Below, piece by piece: positions 8,048 through 17,139 of a stretch of 64,000 bases of DNA. This DNA is from Mycobacteriaceae bacterium (GTDB lineage: Bacteria; Actinomycetota; Actinomycetes; Mycobacteriales; Mycobacteriaceae). Both the position numbers and the translations under genes were made by a program. Each line of letters starts with the position of its first letter. Positions within the stretch are counted from its first letter, which is position 1. The DNA lies in NCBI GenBank assembly GCA_019749805.1, contig JAIEPH010000043.1, forward strand, positions 62,001 through 126,000. The letters are read 5' to 3'. A model generated the notes under the pieces. That model did not search any database, was not told the DNA's origin, and saw nothing but the letters and a program-made list of their open reading frames with translations.

Positions 8048-9899
8048 GAAGTTCCAGCCCGTCGAGGTCGCCCTTGGCCCGCCACTGCGCGATCAACTCG
8101 TCGAAGGCGTAGAAGCCGGGCGAATAGAAGTCACCGAGGAACGCGCCGTTCTTCACGGCGCCCCCCTGGCCTTCGTTGTTGTAATAGCCGGGCGTGCATG
8201 ACAGTTCGAATGCCGAGTTGTCGATGGCGAGTTCGCGGACGGTCTGCACCCAGGCGTCCTGGCCCTCCTGACTGGGCTCGATCGTCGTGGCACCGCGGTT
8301 CTGCGCCTCAGCGATGAGGTAGGCGATGTGGCTGGCCTGCTGCTCGAACATCGCCGTGGTGTTGGCCGAAACGCCGCCCTGGATGAAGCCCATGAAGAAT
8401 TGATTGGGGAAACCCCGACTCGTCATCCCGTGCAGGGTCTTGTAGTCGTCTTGCCAATAGTCGAAAAGCGAAAGTCCGTCGCGGCCGATGATTCGATCGA
8501 TCGCGTAGCGGCGGCTGATCTCGGTCGAGATCTCGAAGCCACTGGCGAAGACGACGCAGTCGACCTCATATTCGACGCCGCCGGCGACGATTCCCTTGTG
8601 GGTCAGGCGTTCCACACCCTTGGTCGCGGACACGTCGACCAGCGTCACGTTGGGCCGGTTGAAGGTCGCGAGATACTGCTCGCTGGACGTCGGCCGCTTG
8701 CACATGAAGCGGTAGTACGGCTTGAGCGCCTCGGCGGTGTCCGGATCGTCGACGATCTCGTCGACGAGGCGACGTAACCGCTCCATGATCTTGTAGTCTT
8801 CCTCTTCCCGAAAGGCCATGATCTGCTCGATGGTCACCGAAGCCGGGTCGTCGCTACCCGCAATGCGGGCGGTCAGGTTGCGGCCGAGCTCAGTCCAGAA
8901 GTCGCACACCAGATCCGGCTCACCGAACACGACGCCCACAAACGGCGACCAGTTGTGGAAGTTGCGCTTGCGCTCCTCCTGCCAACCCGGTTGCAGCGAG
9001 GCAGCCCAGCCGGGGTCGGTGGCGGGGTTGGTGCGCGTGTCGACCGACGACGGCGTGCGCTGGAATACGAACAGATGTTTGGCGTCGCGCCCGAGGTGCG
9101 GCACCAATTGGATGCCCGTGGCGCCGGTGCCGACGAGTGCGACGCGCTTGTCCGCCAGCTTGGTCAGGCCGCCGTCGGCGTCTCCGCCGGTGTAGTCGTA
9201 GTCCCAACGCGCGGAGTGGAACACGTGCCCACCGGCAGCCTGGTACTCCTTGATGCCGGGGATTCCGGGAAGTTTCGGGCGGTTGTACGAGCCCTGAGCC
9301 ATCACGACGAAGCGAGCGCGGATATCGTCTCCGCGGTCGGTGCTGATACGCCAGCGCTCGGTGGCGTCATCCCAAATCAATTCGCGGACCTGGGTGGAGA
9401 ACAGCGCCCCGTCGTACAGGCCGAAGTGCTTGCCGATGTTTCGGCAGTGCTGGAAGATCTCGGCGCCATCGGCGAACTTCTTCGACGGCATGAAGTCCAG
9501 CTCTTCCAACAGCGGGATGTAGCAGTAAGCGTCGTTGTCACATTGGATTCCCGGGAACCGGTTCCAGTACCACACCCCGCCGAAGTCGCCCGCCATCTCG
9601 ATGACGCGGATACCGTTCACGCCGGCCTTCTTGAGATAGGCGCCGGCCAGCAGCCCGGAGAAGCCGCCGCCGAGAACGACGACGTCGACGTCTTCGGCGA
9701 TCGGGTCGCGCTCGACCACCGTCGTGTAGGGGTCGACCTCGGAGAACTCAGCGAACTCCCCTTCGAGTTCCAAATACTGCGAACCACCCTCGGGCCGCAG
9801 ACGTTTGGCCCGTTCAGCGGCGTACCTCTCCCGGATCGCGGGGATGTCGATGTCGGACGGGGTGTCAGTGGGCCCGCACGTGTTCTCGGTGGTCGTCAT
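8040..9899 (-). CDS. flavin-containing monooxygenase, Baeyer-Villiger type
   Basis: A 619-residue protein with two Rossmann dinucleotide motifs: VVLGGGFSGLLAG for FAD (about residue 75) and ALVGTGATGIQLVPHL for NADPH. Between them lies GGHVFHSARWDYD, a match to the type I Baeyer-Villiger fingerprint GxxxHxxxW(P/D). VWYWNRFPGIQCDND is also typical of BVMOs. The roughly 60-residue extension before the FAD motif fits the longer BVMOs that act on large cyclic or steroid ketones. The reaction inserts one oxygen next to a ketone, giving an ester or lactone. The ATG at 9899 is preferred because the ATG at 9908 lies too close to the GCAGGAA ribosome site. A lactonase-like gene opens the divergent operon. 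Confidence 0.88.
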   Translation of the reverse strand: MTTTENTCGPTDTPSDIDIPAIRERYAAERAKRLRPEGGSQYLELEGEFAEFSEVDPYTTVVERDPIAEDVDVVVLGGGFSGLLAGAYLKKAGVNGIRVIEMAGDFGGVWYWNRFPGIQCDNDAYCYIPLLEELDFMPSKKFADGAEIFQHCRNIGKHFGLYDGALFSTQVRELIWDDATERWRISTDRGDDIRARFVVMAQGSYNRPKLPGIPGIKEYQAAGGHVFHSARWDYDYTGGDADGGLTKLADKRVALVGTGATGIQLVPHLGRDAKHLFVFQRTPSSVDTRTNPATDPGWAASLQPGWQEERKRNFHNWSPFVGVVFGEPDLVCDFWTELGRNLTARIAGSDDPASVTIEQIMAFREEEDYKIMERLRRLVDEIVDDPDTAEALKPYYRFMCKRPTSSEQYLATFNRPNVTLVDVSATKGVERLTHKGIVAGGVEYEVDCVVFASGFEISTEISRRYAIDRIIGRDGLSLFDYWQDDYKTLHGMTSRGFPNQFFMGFIQGGVSANTTAMFEQQASHIAYLIAEAQNRGATTIEPSQEGQDAWVQTVRELAIDNSAFELSCTPGYYNNEGQGGAVKNGAFLGDFYSPGFYAFDELIAQWRAKGDLDGLELRG

Positions 9900-9966
9900 G
9901 TATCTCATCTTCCTGCGAATCCGGCGCGCAAAACGACCCTGGCGGTGCGTCAGCGCGCCGAATTCG

Positions 9967-11391
9967 CTAAAGGTCTTGTGGTTCGCCGGTGCCCATGTAC
10001 CTGGACAGCTGGTAATGAAGGTTGACGGTGCTGCGCTCGCGGTACGGGTTGGGCTTCGTACCGGGGAAGCCGGCGGACTTCATGCCCTGCTGTACTGCTG
10101 CCATGTTCGAGAAGTCCTGCGGCAGCACCGACAGCCAATTCGGCGAGTCCTTCGGTGTGTACTGCCATTCCGTCTGCGGCTCTTCACCTTTGGGATAGAG
10201 CTCGAACACCGCGACCTCGAAGATGCACTTGTTGGGGTCGTAGCTGGGATCAGGACGGGCGGCGTAACAGAGCGCGCTCGTCAAGCCTTGGCCGACCTGG
10301 AAGTTCGGGAAGATCTGCCAGGCTGTCCCGCTCTGACCGAGAATGTCGGGCGGGATCGTCGGCCAGATCACCCCACGCGCTTCGTCGTCACGGCGGGCCG
10401 ACGCGAGCCAGTGCTGCAGCACCTGGTCGGCGGGCGTGCCCTCGGGCAGTTCGTCGACCAGACGCTTGGCGGCGTTCACCAGTGTGTTGGTGGTGGTCGC
10501 GTTGGTCTCCTCCATGGTGTAGACCTGCATCTCAGCGGTCGAGATACGCGGATCGCCGGTCCCCAAACGGATTTTGGACTTGGTCTCGTCCATACCCTTG
10601 GGTGCGTCGTACCCGATGTTGCTGTGCTTGCCCTGGGCCTTGGCCCAGCCCTTGAACTCGCCGAACTTGTTGAACTCCGGGTGGGTGGTGAACACGTGGT
10701 AGGTCTCGTTGAAGGCCTCCATCGCGACCTTCCAATTGCAGTCGAAGTACAGCCACTTGCGCCACTTGTAGCGCATGTTCTCCAGACCGAACGGGTCGAG
10801 GATCTTCGCCGCGGGAAACAGGTAGTCGACCAGCGGTTCGCAATCCGGGTCCATGTTGATGAACAACCAGCCGCCCCAGGTGTCGACCTGAACCGGAACG
10901 AGGTGAGTGTTGTCCGCGTTCAGCGCGCCCTTCCAGTCGTCCTGTTCGCGGATGTGGGTGCAGGCGCCGTCCAAACCGTATGTCCAGCCGTGGAATCCGC
11001 AGACGAAGGACTTGTGGGCCCGCCCGACGGCGTTCTTGGCCCCTTCTGGCTTGTCGACCAGCTTGCGGCCGCGGTGCATGCACACGTTGTGATGCGCAGA
11101 GAAATCGGCGGCCAAGTTCCCGGGTCCGGTTCGTACGATGATGATCGAGTCGTCGAGGATGTCGTAGGTCAGGTAACTGCCAACCTCAGGTATCTCCTCC
11201 ACCCGGCCAACCTGTTGCCATACCTTGCGCCACAACCGGTCCCGCTCGTTGCGGGCGTACTCCGGGGAGATGTAGGCGTCGACGCCGATGGTCATCGGCG
11301 ATGACAGGTCTTCGGCGATCTCTCCGGTCGAGTCGTCCGGGTCTCCATCGATCTCGATCGCGGCGTCCAGATCGGATTCGGTGTGGGTCAC
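9967..11391 (-). CDS. Rieske non-heme iron oxygenase, large (catalytic) subunit
   Basis: A 474-residue ring-hydroxylating oxygenase alpha subunit. The Rieske [2Fe-2S] ligands are CMHRG (about residue 104) and CGFHGW (about 131). The mononuclear iron site is in NETYHVFTTHPEF (His, His), with the bridging Asp/Asn region before it. No small beta subunit, ferredoxin or reductase gene is present in the visible operon, so electrons must come from elsewhere, as for the KshA and carnitine-oxygenase-like groups. It starts at GTG 11391 behind an AAGGAAG ribosome site. It probably hydroxylates the substrate or cleaves a C-X bond before Baeyer-Villiger oxidation. Confidence 0.92.
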   Translation of the reverse strand: MTHTESDLDAAIEIDGDPDDSTGEIAEDLSSPMTIGVDAYISPEYARNERDRLWRKVWQQVGRVEEIPEVGSYLTYDILDDSIIIVRTGPGNLAADFSAHHNVCMHRGRKLVDKPEGAKNAVGRAHKSFVCGFHGWTYGLDGACTHIREQDDWKGALNADNTHLVPVQVDTWGGWLFINMDPDCEPLVDYLFPAAKILDPFGLENMRYKWRKWLYFDCNWKVAMEAFNETYHVFTTHPEFNKFGEFKGWAKAQGKHSNIGYDAPKGMDETKSKIRLGTGDPRISTAEMQVYTMEETNATTTNTLVNAAKRLVDELPEGTPADQVLQHWLASARRDDEARGVIWPTIPPDILGQSGTAWQIFPNFQVGQGLTSALCYAARPDPSYDPNKCIFEVAVFELYPKGEEPQTEWQYTPKDSPNWLSVLPQDFSNMAAVQQGMKSAGFPGTKPNPYRERSTVNLHYQLSRYMGTGEPQDL

Positions 11392-11403
11392 TTCATCTTC
11401 CTT

Positions 11404-12249
11404 TCAGGGCCGACTGATGGCTTCGCGGAAGGAATCGTCGGCGAGGAAAAGCGACGTGTTGTCGGCGCCGAGATGCGTCCATTTGAGGTTGAGGCCGCCG
11501 TCGACGAGCAGGGTTTGGCCGGTGATGTAGCTCGACATGTCCGACAGCAGAAACAGGATCGCACCCGCCTGCTCCTCGGGAGTCCCGCGACGGCCCATCG
11601 CGATGGCGGTGCGGTCGCGATCCGGGTCGTCGTCGACGTAGGTGCGCGACGCGGCTGTCGCCGTCACCCCGGGGGCGACAGCGTTGACGCGGATGTTGTC
11701 CAGTGCCAGTTCGGCGGCCATCGTGCGGGTCATCGCCACGATCGCCGCCTTCGCGGTGCCGTAGGCGATGTGGAACGGCGCGGTGTTCATCCCGCTGATC
11801 GAGGACACTGAGACGATCGATCCCGGCTTCTGCTGGGCCCGGATCTCGGCGGCGACCGCTTGGCTCATGAAGAACGCGGTCTCCAGATTCGCGGCGAACA
11901 GCGCCCGCCAGTCCTCACGCGTGACCCGCGTGGCAGGCATCCACGTCGACGGCGCCGCACCGCCCGCGATGTTCACCAACCCGTACAGCGCGCCATCGGT
12001 GCGCCGTACGTGATCCATCACCGTGGCGATCCCCTCGTCGGTGGACGCGTCTGCGGAGACCGGGACGACCGACAAACCCTGCTCGCCCAGGGGTGCGACG
12101 TGTTCATCGAGGTTCTCTTTCGACCGGCTCACTGCGATCACGGTGGCACCCGCCTCCGCGGCCATGCGCGTGACCGTGGTGCCGATGCCGCCACCGCCTG
12201 CGCCCGACACCACGACCATGCGGCCAGCCAGCCCCAGCAGGTCAGTCAT
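11404..12249 (-). CDS. short-chain dehydrogenase/reductase, first gene of the operon
   Basis: A 281-residue classical SDR beginning MTDLLGLAGRMVVVSGAGG. The cofactor motif is GAGGGGIGTTV, and the active site is SSISG...YGTAKAA. Two glycine-rich turns in the cofactor loop are longer than usual. It opens the minus-strand operon. A perfect 12-base palindrome lies only five bases upstream of its start, so transcription must begin within or right beside the operator. The start is probably near-leaderless, since no Shine-Dalgarno sequence is visible. A plausible role is converting an alcohol to the ketone used by the Baeyer-Villiger enzyme, by analogy with known alcohol-dehydrogenase/BVMO pairs. 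Confidence 0.9.
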   Translation of the reverse strand: MTDLLGLAGRMVVVSGAGGGGIGTTVTRMAAEAGATVIAVSRSKENLDEHVAPLGEQGLSVVPVSADASTDEGIATVMDHVRRTDGALYGLVNIAGGAAPSTWMPATRVTREDWRALFAANLETAFFMSQAVAAEIRAQQKPGSIVSVSSISGMNTAPFHIAYGTAKAAIVAMTRTMAAELALDNIRVNAVAPGVTATAASRTYVDDDPDRDRTAIAMGRRGTPEEQAGAILFLLSDMSSYITGQTLLVDGGLNLKWTHLGADNTSLFLADDSFREAISRP

Positions 12250-12254
12250 GATAT

Positions 12255-12266
12255 TTGTCCGGACAA
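12255..12266. promoter_or_regulatory. GntR/HutC-type operator 1 (perfect palindrome)
   Basis: TTGTCCGGACAA is a perfect 12-base palindrome five bases upstream of the SDR start. Its GT-N4-AC core fits HutC-subfamily GntR operators. A second, imperfect copy with core GTCTGGAC lies at 12351. The GntR gene at 13989 is the obvious candidate regulator. A further palindrome AACATATGTT directly abuts it at 12265-12274. Confidence 0.65.
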
Positions 12267-12350
12267 CATATGTTGCTCTGCATATTGCAGAACACTATTC
12301 CGCAGCGGTAACGACCCCGTCAAGGGCGAGCTCCCTGGCAGCTCGGCCTA

Positions 12351-12362
12351 TTGTCTGGACTA
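12351..12362. promoter_or_regulatory. GntR/HutC-type operator 2 (imperfect)
   Basis: TTGTCTGGACTA differs from the perfect operator at 12255 in three bases and keeps GTC-N-GGAC. It sits 25 bases before the ATG of the beta-propeller gene, where a repressor would block the plus-strand promoter. The two sites are 96 bases apart centre to centre. Confidence 0.55.
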
Positions 12363-12387
12363 GCAGGGCTTGGTAGCGTCCGGGTTC

Positions 12388-13992
12388 ATGACTGTTCCCG
12401 CGACGGCCTCGCGCCCGCCCTCCCGGTACGTTGCGACCGACCCGAGGACGGCCGACGGCTGGCGGCTCGAGAGGCTCACGACACCGAGCCGGCTGTTCGG
12501 GGCGAACGGCCTGCGCACCGGTCCCGACGGACGGGTCTATGTCGCGCAGGTGACCGGCAGCCAGATCAGCGCCCTTGATCTCGACGGCGACGTCGAGGCG
12601 ATCAGCCCCAAGGGTGGCGACATCATCGCGCCCGATGATGTCGCTTTCGATTCGAGCGGCAACCTGTACGCGACCGAGGTGATGGACGGCCGGGTGAGCG
12701 TGCGTGACGCCGGTGGTGCGGCACGCGTGCTGCGCGACGATCTTCCCTGCGCGAACGGCATCACCGTGTATCAGGACCGGTTGTTCATCAACGAATGTCG
12801 AGACGGCGGCCGGCTGATGGAGCTGGACAGGGCCACCGGCTCATCGCGAATCCTGTTGGAGGACCTGCCCTCGCCGAACGCGATGGAGGTCGGCCCCGAC
12901 GGCATGCTGTACTACCCGCTGATGACGGCCAACGAGATCTGGCGCATTCATCCCGATGGTGGCGAGCCGCAACGGGTCACCGGTGATCTCGGCGTTCCCG
13001 ACGCGGTCAAGTTCGATGCGCAGGGCTTCCTGGTGTCCACGCAGGTGGCCAGCGGGCAGGTGCTGCGCATCGACCCGCGCACCGGCGACAAGACGCTGCT
13101 GGCGCAACTGAACCCGGGCCTGGACAACCTGACATTCGTCGGCGAGCGGCTGTTCGTATCCAACTTCACCGGCGAGATCACCGAGGTCCTCACCGGAGGC
13201 GAGACCCGCACCGCGCTGCCCGGCGGGCTGAATTGGCCGCTGGACCTGGTCGTCGGCGACGACGGCCGCATCTACGTCGCCGACGGCACCTACTTCTATG
13301 CCGTCGGCACCGACGGCGTGCTGGAAACCGTCGGGATGCTGTTCACCCCAGGGTATCCGGGCTTTCTGCGCGGGCTGGCGCCCGCGGGGGCTGGCGCATT
13401 CGTGGTCGCGACATCGGGTGGGCAGATCGCGCGCTACCGACCCGGCGATGGCGAAACGGATTACCTCGCAGACGGATTCGACCAGCTTTACGGTGTTGCC
13501 GTCGGACCCGGCGAGGCCATCGTGTTCGCCGAGCTAGGTACCGGCAGCGTGCACGCGCTGCGGTCGGGCCACGTCGAGTTGCTCGCCTCCGGCCTGCAGG
13601 ACCCGGTCGGTGTGGCCTTCGGTCCCGACGGTGTGCCGATGGTCGCCGAGTCGGGTGCCGGCCGAGTCGTACGGGTTGCGGGTTCGACCGAGACCGTGGT
13701 CGACGGACTGCAACAACCGCAGGGCATTCACGTCGGTGACGGTCAGCTGTACATCGTCGACGCGGGAGCCAAGGAGGTCGTCGCAGTCGATCTCGCGAGC
13801 GGTGAACGGATTACCATCGCCTCCGGCCTGCCCGTCGGTCCCCCACCGGGGGTTGATCCCAAGCCGCTCAAGGGAATGCCGCCGTTCTCCGGCCCTCAGG
13901 GACCGTTCGCCGGCATCACCTCGGGACATGATGGCTCCCTGTATTTCTCGGCGGACGGCGACGGCAGCGTTCTGGCGTTGCGGCGCATATGA
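12388..13992 (+). CDS. SMP-30/gluconolactonase-like beta-propeller protein
   Basis: A 534-residue protein built of repeated blade motifs (GPDGRVYVAQ, DSSGNLYATE, GPDGMLYYPL, DAQGFLVSTQ, GDDGRIYVAD, GPDGVPMVAE). This is an SMP-30/NHL-type propeller, long enough for two fused or one enlarged propeller. No signal peptide is visible. SMP-30 proteins include calcium-dependent lactonases. Beside a Baeyer-Villiger monooxygenase, a lactone-opening role is attractive but unproven. The frame is open from GTG 12370, but ATG 12388 is preferred because operator 2 lies at 12351 and the sequence before it adds nothing conserved. Its stop overlaps the GntR start (ATGA). Confidence 0.75.
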   Translation: MTVPATASRPPSRYVATDPRTADGWRLERLTTPSRLFGANGLRTGPDGRVYVAQVTGSQISALDLDGDVEAISPKGGDIIAPDDVAFDSSGNLYATEVMDGRVSVRDAGGAARVLRDDLPCANGITVYQDRLFINECRDGGRLMELDRATGSSRILLEDLPSPNAMEVGPDGMLYYPLMTANEIWRIHPDGGEPQRVTGDLGVPDAVKFDAQGFLVSTQVASGQVLRIDPRTGDKTLLAQLNPGLDNLTFVGERLFVSNFTGEITEVLTGGETRTALPGGLNWPLDLVVGDDGRIYVADGTYFYAVGTDGVLETVGMLFTPGYPGFLRGLAPAGAGAFVVATSGGQIARYRPGDGETDYLADGFDQLYGVAVGPGEAIVFAELGTGSVHALRSGHVELLASGLQDPVGVAFGPDGVPMVAESGAGRVVRVAGSTETVVDGLQQPQGIHVGDGQLYIVDAGAKEVVAVDLASGERITIASGLPVGPPPGVDPKPLKGMPPFSGPQGPFAGITSGHDGSLYFSADGDGSVLALRRI

Positions 13993-14735
13993 CAGTCACA
14001 CCGGCCGATCACCGGTACCTCCAGGTGGCGCGCACTCTCCGGAAGGAGATCGTGGACGGGGTGTATCCCGTCGGTTCTCAACTGCCTACCGAACAACAGC
14101 TGTGCGAACGTTTCGAGGTCAGCCGCTACACCGTGCGCGAGGCGCTGCGGCGGCTACGCGACGACAATCTCGTCGCGTCCCGCCCTCGCGCCGGCACCCT
14201 GGTGGTACCGCGGCCGGAGACGAACAGCTATGCCCAAGATGTGATGTCGATCAACGACCTGCTCGCGTTCGCCTCCGGTGCACAGCTCACGATCGAAAGC
14301 AATGCGATGGTGGTCATCGATGAGCACCTGAGCGAGCGGACCGGCCTGAGCGTGGGAACGGAATGGCTGGCCGTCCGCGGCTACCGCGCGGACGGCACCT
14401 CAGCTCCGGTATGCGCGACGGAGTACTACATCAACCGGGCGTTCGCCGCGGTCGGTCGCCTGCTGCAACGGCATTCGGGTCCCATCTTCCCGCTGATCGA
14501 GGACCTGTTCGGGGTCAGCATCGTCGAGGTGCGACAGGAGATCGCCGCGGTGCCCGTCACGTCCGAGCTGGCCAAGGCGCTCCAGGTGGAGGTGGGCAGC
14601 GCGGCGCTGGAGATGCAACGCACCTACAAGACGTCCGACGGTGAGGTCGCGCAGGTCACCGTCAACACCCATCCCTCGTCACGCTACCGGCATTCCATGA
14701 CGATGCGCCGGGTCAAGGGGCAGGCCGGCCAGTGA
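13989..14735 (+). CDS. GntR-family transcriptional regulator, HutC/UTRA type
   Basis: A 248-residue regulator. The N-terminal winged helix reads QLPTEQQLCERFEVSRYTVR (about residues 30-50), and the C-terminal half is a UTRA ligand-binding domain (TEYYINRAFAAVG, LFGVSIVEVRQEI, MQRTYKTSDGEV). HutC regulators are usually repressors released by a pathway metabolite. The gene is the second of the plus-strand operon, overlapping genes on both sides by four bases, so it would control its own expression through the palindromes at 12255 and 12351. The effector is likely a substrate or intermediate of the surrounding pathway. Confidence 0.93.
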   Translation: MTVTPADHRYLQVARTLRKEIVDGVYPVGSQLPTEQQLCERFEVSRYTVREALRRLRDDNLVASRPRAGTLVVPRPETNSYAQDVMSINDLLAFASGAQLTIESNAMVVIDEHLSERTGLSVGTEWLAVRGYRADGTSAPVCATEYYINRAFAAVGRLLQRHSGPIFPLIEDLFGVSIVEVRQEIAAVPVTSELAKALQVEVGSAALEMQRTYKTSDGEVAQVTVNTHPSSRYRHSMTMRRVKGQAGQ

Positions 14736-16339
14736 GGGTCGACGAGCAGCGAACGGCCGACGCGTACCGGCGTGGGCTGTGGGTGAGCGAGACGCTCGCC
14801 GACTCGCTGCGCGACGCGGCCAGGGCCACACCCGAGCGCACGGCGTTGGTGGACGGCGAAATTCGGCTCGACTGCAAGGGCCTACACGACAAGGCCACCG
14901 CACTGGCTCAAACCCTGATGGGTTCGATGCCCGCGGGCAGCGTGGTCTCGTTCATGCTGCCGAATTGGCATGAGGCCGCCGTCATCTATCTGGGCGCGAC
15001 GCTCGCAGGCATGGTGGTGAATCCCATTCTGCCCTCGCTTCGCGATCGCGAACTCGCGTTCATCCTGTCCGACGCCGACAGCCGGACGATCTTCATACCG
15101 TCGACCTTCGGTGGCCATGACTACGCCGCGATGCTGGATCGGGTGACAGCATCGATGGCCTCACCACCCCGCATCGTGGTCGTCCGCGGTGACAGCCATA
15201 CGCCCTACGTCTCGATGCTCGAGACCGAGACCACCGCGGTGCTGCCGGTTCTGAATCCCGATACAGTGCGCATGATCCTCTACACCTCGGGCACGACCGG
15301 ACGGCCCAAGGGTGTTCTGCACAGCCATAATTCGATCCACGCGCTGATCCGCCAGATCGGCGAGCACTGGCTGGTGGCCGACGGCGACCGGTTCCTCGTC
15401 CCGTCGCCGATCGCACACATCGGCGGATCGATCTATGCGTTCGAGTGCCCACTGCTGCTCGGCACCACCGCGGTGCTGATGGAGCGCTGGGATCCGGATG
15501 CCGCGGTGTCGCTGATGCTGGCGGAACACTGTACTCACATGGCCGGTGCCACACCGTTTCTCGACGGTCTGTTATCGGCCGCTGAGCGAGCGGACAGCCG
15601 GCTGCCAGACCTGAAAGTGTTCATCTGCGGTGGCGCTTCGGTTCCACCATCGCTGATCCGCAGGGCAACAGGGTATTTCGAGAAAGGCGCGGTGTCCCGG
15701 GTGTACGGATCGACCGAGGTGCCGGTGACAACCGTGGGATCTCTCGATGACATCGATCATGCGGCCGACACCGACGGTCGCGCGGGTATCGCAGATGTCA
15801 AACTGACCGACGGTGAGATCTGTGCGCGCGGCCCGCAGATGCTCGTCGGCTATCTGCACTCCGACGACGAGACGGAATCCTTCGACAGCGAAGGCTATTT
15901 TCGCACTGGCGATCTCGCCCGCTGGGTCGATGAGGACTACCTGGTGGTCACTGGCCGTGCCAAGGACATCATCATTCGCAACGGCGAGAACATTTCGCCC
16001 AAGGAAGTAGAGGACCTGCTCATCGCGCACCCGGCGATCGCCGAGATCGCGATCGTCGGCGTGCCCGACGATCGGACGGGAGAACGGGCGTGCGCGGTGG
16101 TCGTTACCGCGGGAGAACGCTTACCCGACATCGACGACCTGCGGACAATGTTGATCGGTGAAGGGCTGGCCAAGTTCAAAATCCCTGAGAAGATCGTCAT
16201 TTGGGATGCGCTGCCGAAGAACGACGCGGGCAAGGTGCTCAAGCATCAGATCCGAGCGACACTTGAGGCCGAGGCGAGCGATGGGGGCACCACCCACCCG
16301 AAGGGTAGGGGGACGACGGGAAGAATAGAGGTGGAGTGA
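14732..16339 (+). CDS. acyl-CoA synthetase / AMP-dependent ligase (FadD type)
   Basis: A 535-residue member of the ANL superfamily. The P-loop ILYTSGTTGRPKG lies near residue 186, the adenylate motif is YGSTE, the hinge region is YFRTGDLARWVDEDYLVVTGR, and the C-terminal catalytic lysine lies in LPKNDAGKVLKHQ. It activates a carboxylic acid as acyl-AMP and then acyl-CoA. It starts at GTG 14732, overlapping the GntR stop. The last 20 residues (SDGGTTHPKGRG) are a non-conserved tail. It probably activates the acid released by ring cleavage. A second ligase lies two genes downstream. Confidence 0.93.
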   Translation: MRVDEQRTADAYRRGLWVSETLADSLRDAARATPERTALVDGEIRLDCKGLHDKATALAQTLMGSMPAGSVVSFMLPNWHEAAVIYLGATLAGMVVNPILPSLRDRELAFILSDADSRTIFIPSTFGGHDYAAMLDRVTASMASPPRIVVVRGDSHTPYVSMLETETTAVLPVLNPDTVRMILYTSGTTGRPKGVLHSHNSIHALIRQIGEHWLVADGDRFLVPSPIAHIGGSIYAFECPLLLGTTAVLMERWDPDAAVSLMLAEHCTHMAGATPFLDGLLSAAERADSRLPDLKVFICGGASVPPSLIRRATGYFEKGAVSRVYGSTEVPVTTVGSLDDIDHAADTDGRAGIADVKLTDGEICARGPQMLVGYLHSDDETESFDSEGYFRTGDLARWVDEDYLVVTGRAKDIIIRNGENISPKEVEDLLIAHPAIAEIAIVGVPDDRTGERACAVVVTAGERLPDIDDLRTMLIGEGLAKFKIPEKIVIWDALPKNDAGKVLKHQIRATLEAEASDGGTTHPKGRGTTGRIEVE

Positions 16340-16340
16340 T

Positions 16341-17111
16341 ATGCAGGTTGCGATCGTGACGGGCGCCAGTAGCGGCATCGGGTTCGGATGCGCCACCAAA
16401 CTCGCCTCCCAGGGAATAGCGGTGCTGGGCACCGGCCGCGACGACGCCAGGCTCGCGGAACTCAAGAGCCACGACCCGGAGCACATCGAAACTCTCGCCG
16501 TGGATCTCACCGCGAACGACGGCCCGCGCCGGATCGTGGACACCGCCGTCGAACGGTGGGGCCGCATCGACTTCCTGATCAACAATGCCGGAGTGGGCAG
16601 CCCGAAGCCACTGCACGAGACGGACGACGAATCACTGGACTATTTCCTGGGTTTGATGCTGCGCGCGCCGTTCCGGTTGGCCCGGGAGGCCGTCGTGCAC
16701 ATGCAGCCCGGCTCGGCGATCATCAACATCACGTCGACATTCGCCATCGTGGGCGGTCTGCGGGGCGGAGCGTACTCGGCGGCCAAGGGCGGCCTGACAT
16801 CCCTGACGAGGCACATCGCCTGCCAGTACGGGCCACAAGGCATTCGCTGTAATGCCGTTGCGCCGGGTGTCACCCTCACTCCGATGGTGGCGAGCCGCCT
16901 AGAAGACCCACGATTCCGCAAGATCAACACCGAGATGACGCCGTACCCACGTCTGGGCGAGGTCGAGGACATCGCGAGCACCGTCGCGTTCCTGTGTAGC
17001 GACGGAGCAGCCTTCATCAACGGTCAGGAGATCGCCGTCGACGGTGGCTGGACGTCGACCAAGTATCTGTCCGACTTCGCGCTGAATGCCGATTGGGTTG
17101 CGCGGCAGTGA
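16341..17111 (+). CDS. short-chain dehydrogenase/reductase
   Basis: A 256-residue classical SDR: TGASSGIGFGCA cofactor motif, NNAGVG, and active site Ser...YSAAKGG. Its start follows the upstream FadD stop by one base, so the two are coupled. The C-terminal INGQEIAVDGGW closes the fold as in 3-oxoacyl-ACP reductase-like SDRs. It sits between two acyl-CoA ligases, so oxidation of a hydroxyacyl intermediate or of a ring alcohol is likely. The substrate cannot be read from sequence. Confidence 0.92.
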   Translation: MQVAIVTGASSGIGFGCATKLASQGIAVLGTGRDDARLAELKSHDPEHIETLAVDLTANDGPRRIVDTAVERWGRIDFLINNAGVGSPKPLHETDDESLDYFLGLMLRAPFRLAREAVVHMQPGSAIINITSTFAIVGGLRGGAYSAAKGGLTSLTRHIACQYGPQGIRCNAVAPGVTLTPMVASRLEDPRFRKINTEMTPYPRLGEVEDIASTVAFLCSDGAAFINGQEIAVDGGWTSTKYLSDFALNADWVARQ

Positions 17112-17139
17112 TGAGCGCTTGCGCGAAGAACCAAGGATC

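Noticed and set aside
12370..12387. GTG start at 12370 for the beta-propeller protein
   Set aside because: It has no ribosome site, lies directly after the second operator, and the six added residues are not conserved in type; ATG 12388 preferred.
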